From the NCBI GenBank assembly GCA_036005605.1, contig DASYQJ010000224.1, positions 1 to 6,652 on the forward strand: a DNA stretch of 6,652 bases, given 5' to 3'. The stretch is from JALZAA01 sp036005605 (lineage in GTDB: Bacteria; Actinomycetota; Acidimicrobiia; IMCC26256; JACDBD01). Position numbers and translations under genes: made by a program. Positions 6,342 to 6,652 of this stretch are shown here, in pieces; the stretch's first letter is position 1, and the number at the start of each line of letters is the position of its first letter. Below the pieces are notes generated by a model. The model ran no database searches and was not told the origin of the DNA. It saw only the letters and a list, made by a program, of their open reading frames with translations.

Positions 6342-6350
6342 GCACGCATC
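6308..6350. repeat. Decayed second copy of the 43-nt palindromic element
   Basis: This stretch has the same length as the perfect palindrome at 5398-5440 and shares its ends, GATGCGT and ACGCATC. It matches at 34 of 43 positions in direct orientation and 35 of 43 in inverted orientation. Identity is concentrated at 6325-6350 (25 of 26 inverted); the other half has lost its symmetry. The preserved half contains the ATG of the nuclease gene. It begins 21 nt after the stop of the minus-strand dehydrogenase, where a terminator for that gene would be expected. Confidence 0.75.
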
Positions 6351-6371
6351 AATAGCGGTGGGGTGTGACAG

Positions 6372-6652
6372 CTACTCGCGCGGCAGCCCCAGGATGCGCT
6401 GGGCGATGATGTTCTTGTTCACCTGCGTGGTCCCGCCCGCGATCGTGTAGGACCGCATCGAGAGCCGATCGCGGCCCCAACGGCCGGTGTTGGCGTCGGG
6501 GCCGAGCACGTCGCCGGCGGCCTCGCCCAAGTGCTGCTCCGCCTCGCTCCAGACGAGCTTCGCGATGCTCGACTCCGGCCCCATCTCGCGGCCGTGCAGC
6601 GCGCCCGAGATCGCCCGCTGCGACACCAGCTTCAGCAGCTCGCCCTCGAGGT
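6372..6652 (-). CDS. Acyl-CoA dehydrogenase, C-terminal fragment
   Basis: Only the last 92 residues are visible; the gene enters from the right edge and stops at TAG 6374-6372. The fragment is the final helical bundle of an acyl-CoA dehydrogenase. Ahead of the stretch GREMGPESSIAKLVWSE, typical of helices packing near FAD, comes LLKLVSQRAISGALH. The end, YTIAGGTTQVNKNIIAQRI followed by LGLPRE, is the standard C-terminal signature of FadE-type enzymes. At the position where medium-chain enzymes carry the catalytic Glu of E-G-T, this one has Gly-Gly-Thr. The base may therefore lie elsewhere, as in isovaleryl-CoA dehydrogenase, or the protein may be the non-catalytic partner of a heteromeric dehydrogenase; the visible part cannot decide. 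It is convergent with the other dehydrogenase and 30 nt upstream of the nuclease gene on the same strand, so read-through into that gene is possible. Confidence 0.88.
   Translation of the reverse strand, partial: LEGELLKLVSQRAISGALHGREMGPESSIAKLVWSEAEQHLGEAAGDVLGPDANTGRWGRDRLSMRSYTIAGGTTQVNKNIIAQRILGLPRE

Larger units (their letters stand above)
5398..6350. mobile_element. Candidate one-gene cassette bounded by 26-nt inverted repeats
   Basis: The nuclease gene is enclosed by two copies of a 43-nt palindromic element. The outer 26 nt (plus strand 5398-5423; minus strand 6350-6325) agree at 25 of 26 positions as inverted repeats. The unit is 953 bp and carries only one gene, which is lower in G+C than its neighbours. 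There is no transposase, and I see no target-site duplication outside the repeats. Because the element is itself palindromic, the same bases also read as direct repeats (24 of 26), so duplication of a terminator during insertion is an alternative to true terminal inverted repeats. Mobility is an inference. Confidence 0.3.

Noticed and set aside
5398..6350. CRISPR array or tandem repeat.
   Set aside because: There are only two copies about 0.9 kb apart with a gene between them, and no regular spacing.
5388..6360. Target-site duplication just outside the repeats, as expected for a classical transposon.
   Set aside because: The flanks (tagtcgcggcc on the left, aatagcggtg on the right) share only a short GCGG in non-matching register. 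No transposase is present either, so it is not called an insertion sequence.

Overview
The DNA is very GC-rich: five 60-base lines counted by hand inside the metabolic genes average about 76% G+C. Genes are tightly packed, GTG starts are frequent, and the content is acyl-CoA metabolism. This suggests a high-GC actinobacterium, perhaps of the Acidimicrobiia or mycobacterial type. That placement is inferred from gene style only; there is no rRNA or other taxonomic marker here.

Layout. On the left, a minus-strand operon reads leftward from base 1634: an SRPBCC (START-like) protein, then an NAD-dependent D-2-hydroxyacid dehydrogenase, then the first 44 codons of a class II (AraD/FucA-type) aldolase that runs off the window. 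Starting only 82 bp away, a plus-strand operon reads rightward from 1717: a crotonase-family enoyl-CoA hydratase, a 508-residue thiolase-like protein with an extra C-terminal domain, and an acyl-CoA dehydrogenase of the ACAD10/11-like type. The spacer between them holds a perfect CCTGAC-N6-GTCAGG palindrome, a candidate operator for one or both operons. On the right, a minus-strand acyl-CoA dehydrogenase (C-terminal end only) points toward the plus operon. Between the two convergent dehydrogenases sits one minus-strand gene. Its product combines an AbiEi-like winged-helix N-terminus with a DUF559 PD-(D/E)XK nuclease domain.

How the genes may work together. The plus operon carries desaturation (acyl-CoA dehydrogenase), hydration (crotonase) and a thiolase-fold step. 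The thiolase-like protein lacks the nucleophilic cysteine and the second active-site cysteine, so it is unlikely to perform ordinary thiolysis. The divergent operon (hydroxyacid dehydrogenase plus aldolase) looks like hydroxy-acid or sugar-acid chemistry. Whether the two arms share a substrate cannot be told from sequence.

Most interesting point. The nuclease gene is bracketed by copies of a 43-nt element. One copy (5398-5440) is a perfect palindrome with 21-bp arms, 8 nt after the plus-strand dehydrogenase stop. The other (6308-6350) is a decayed copy 21 nt after the minus-strand dehydrogenase stop. The best-conserved 26 nt match at 25 of 26 positions as inverted repeats, and 24 of 26 as direct repeats. 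The nuclease gene is also poorer in G+C (about 64% in six counted lines). Removing the gene and one repeat would leave two convergent dehydrogenases sharing one bidirectional terminator. This looks like insertion of a one-gene nuclease cassette into a terminator, possibly a small undescribed mobile unit. The repeats and base composition are seen directly; mobility is inference.
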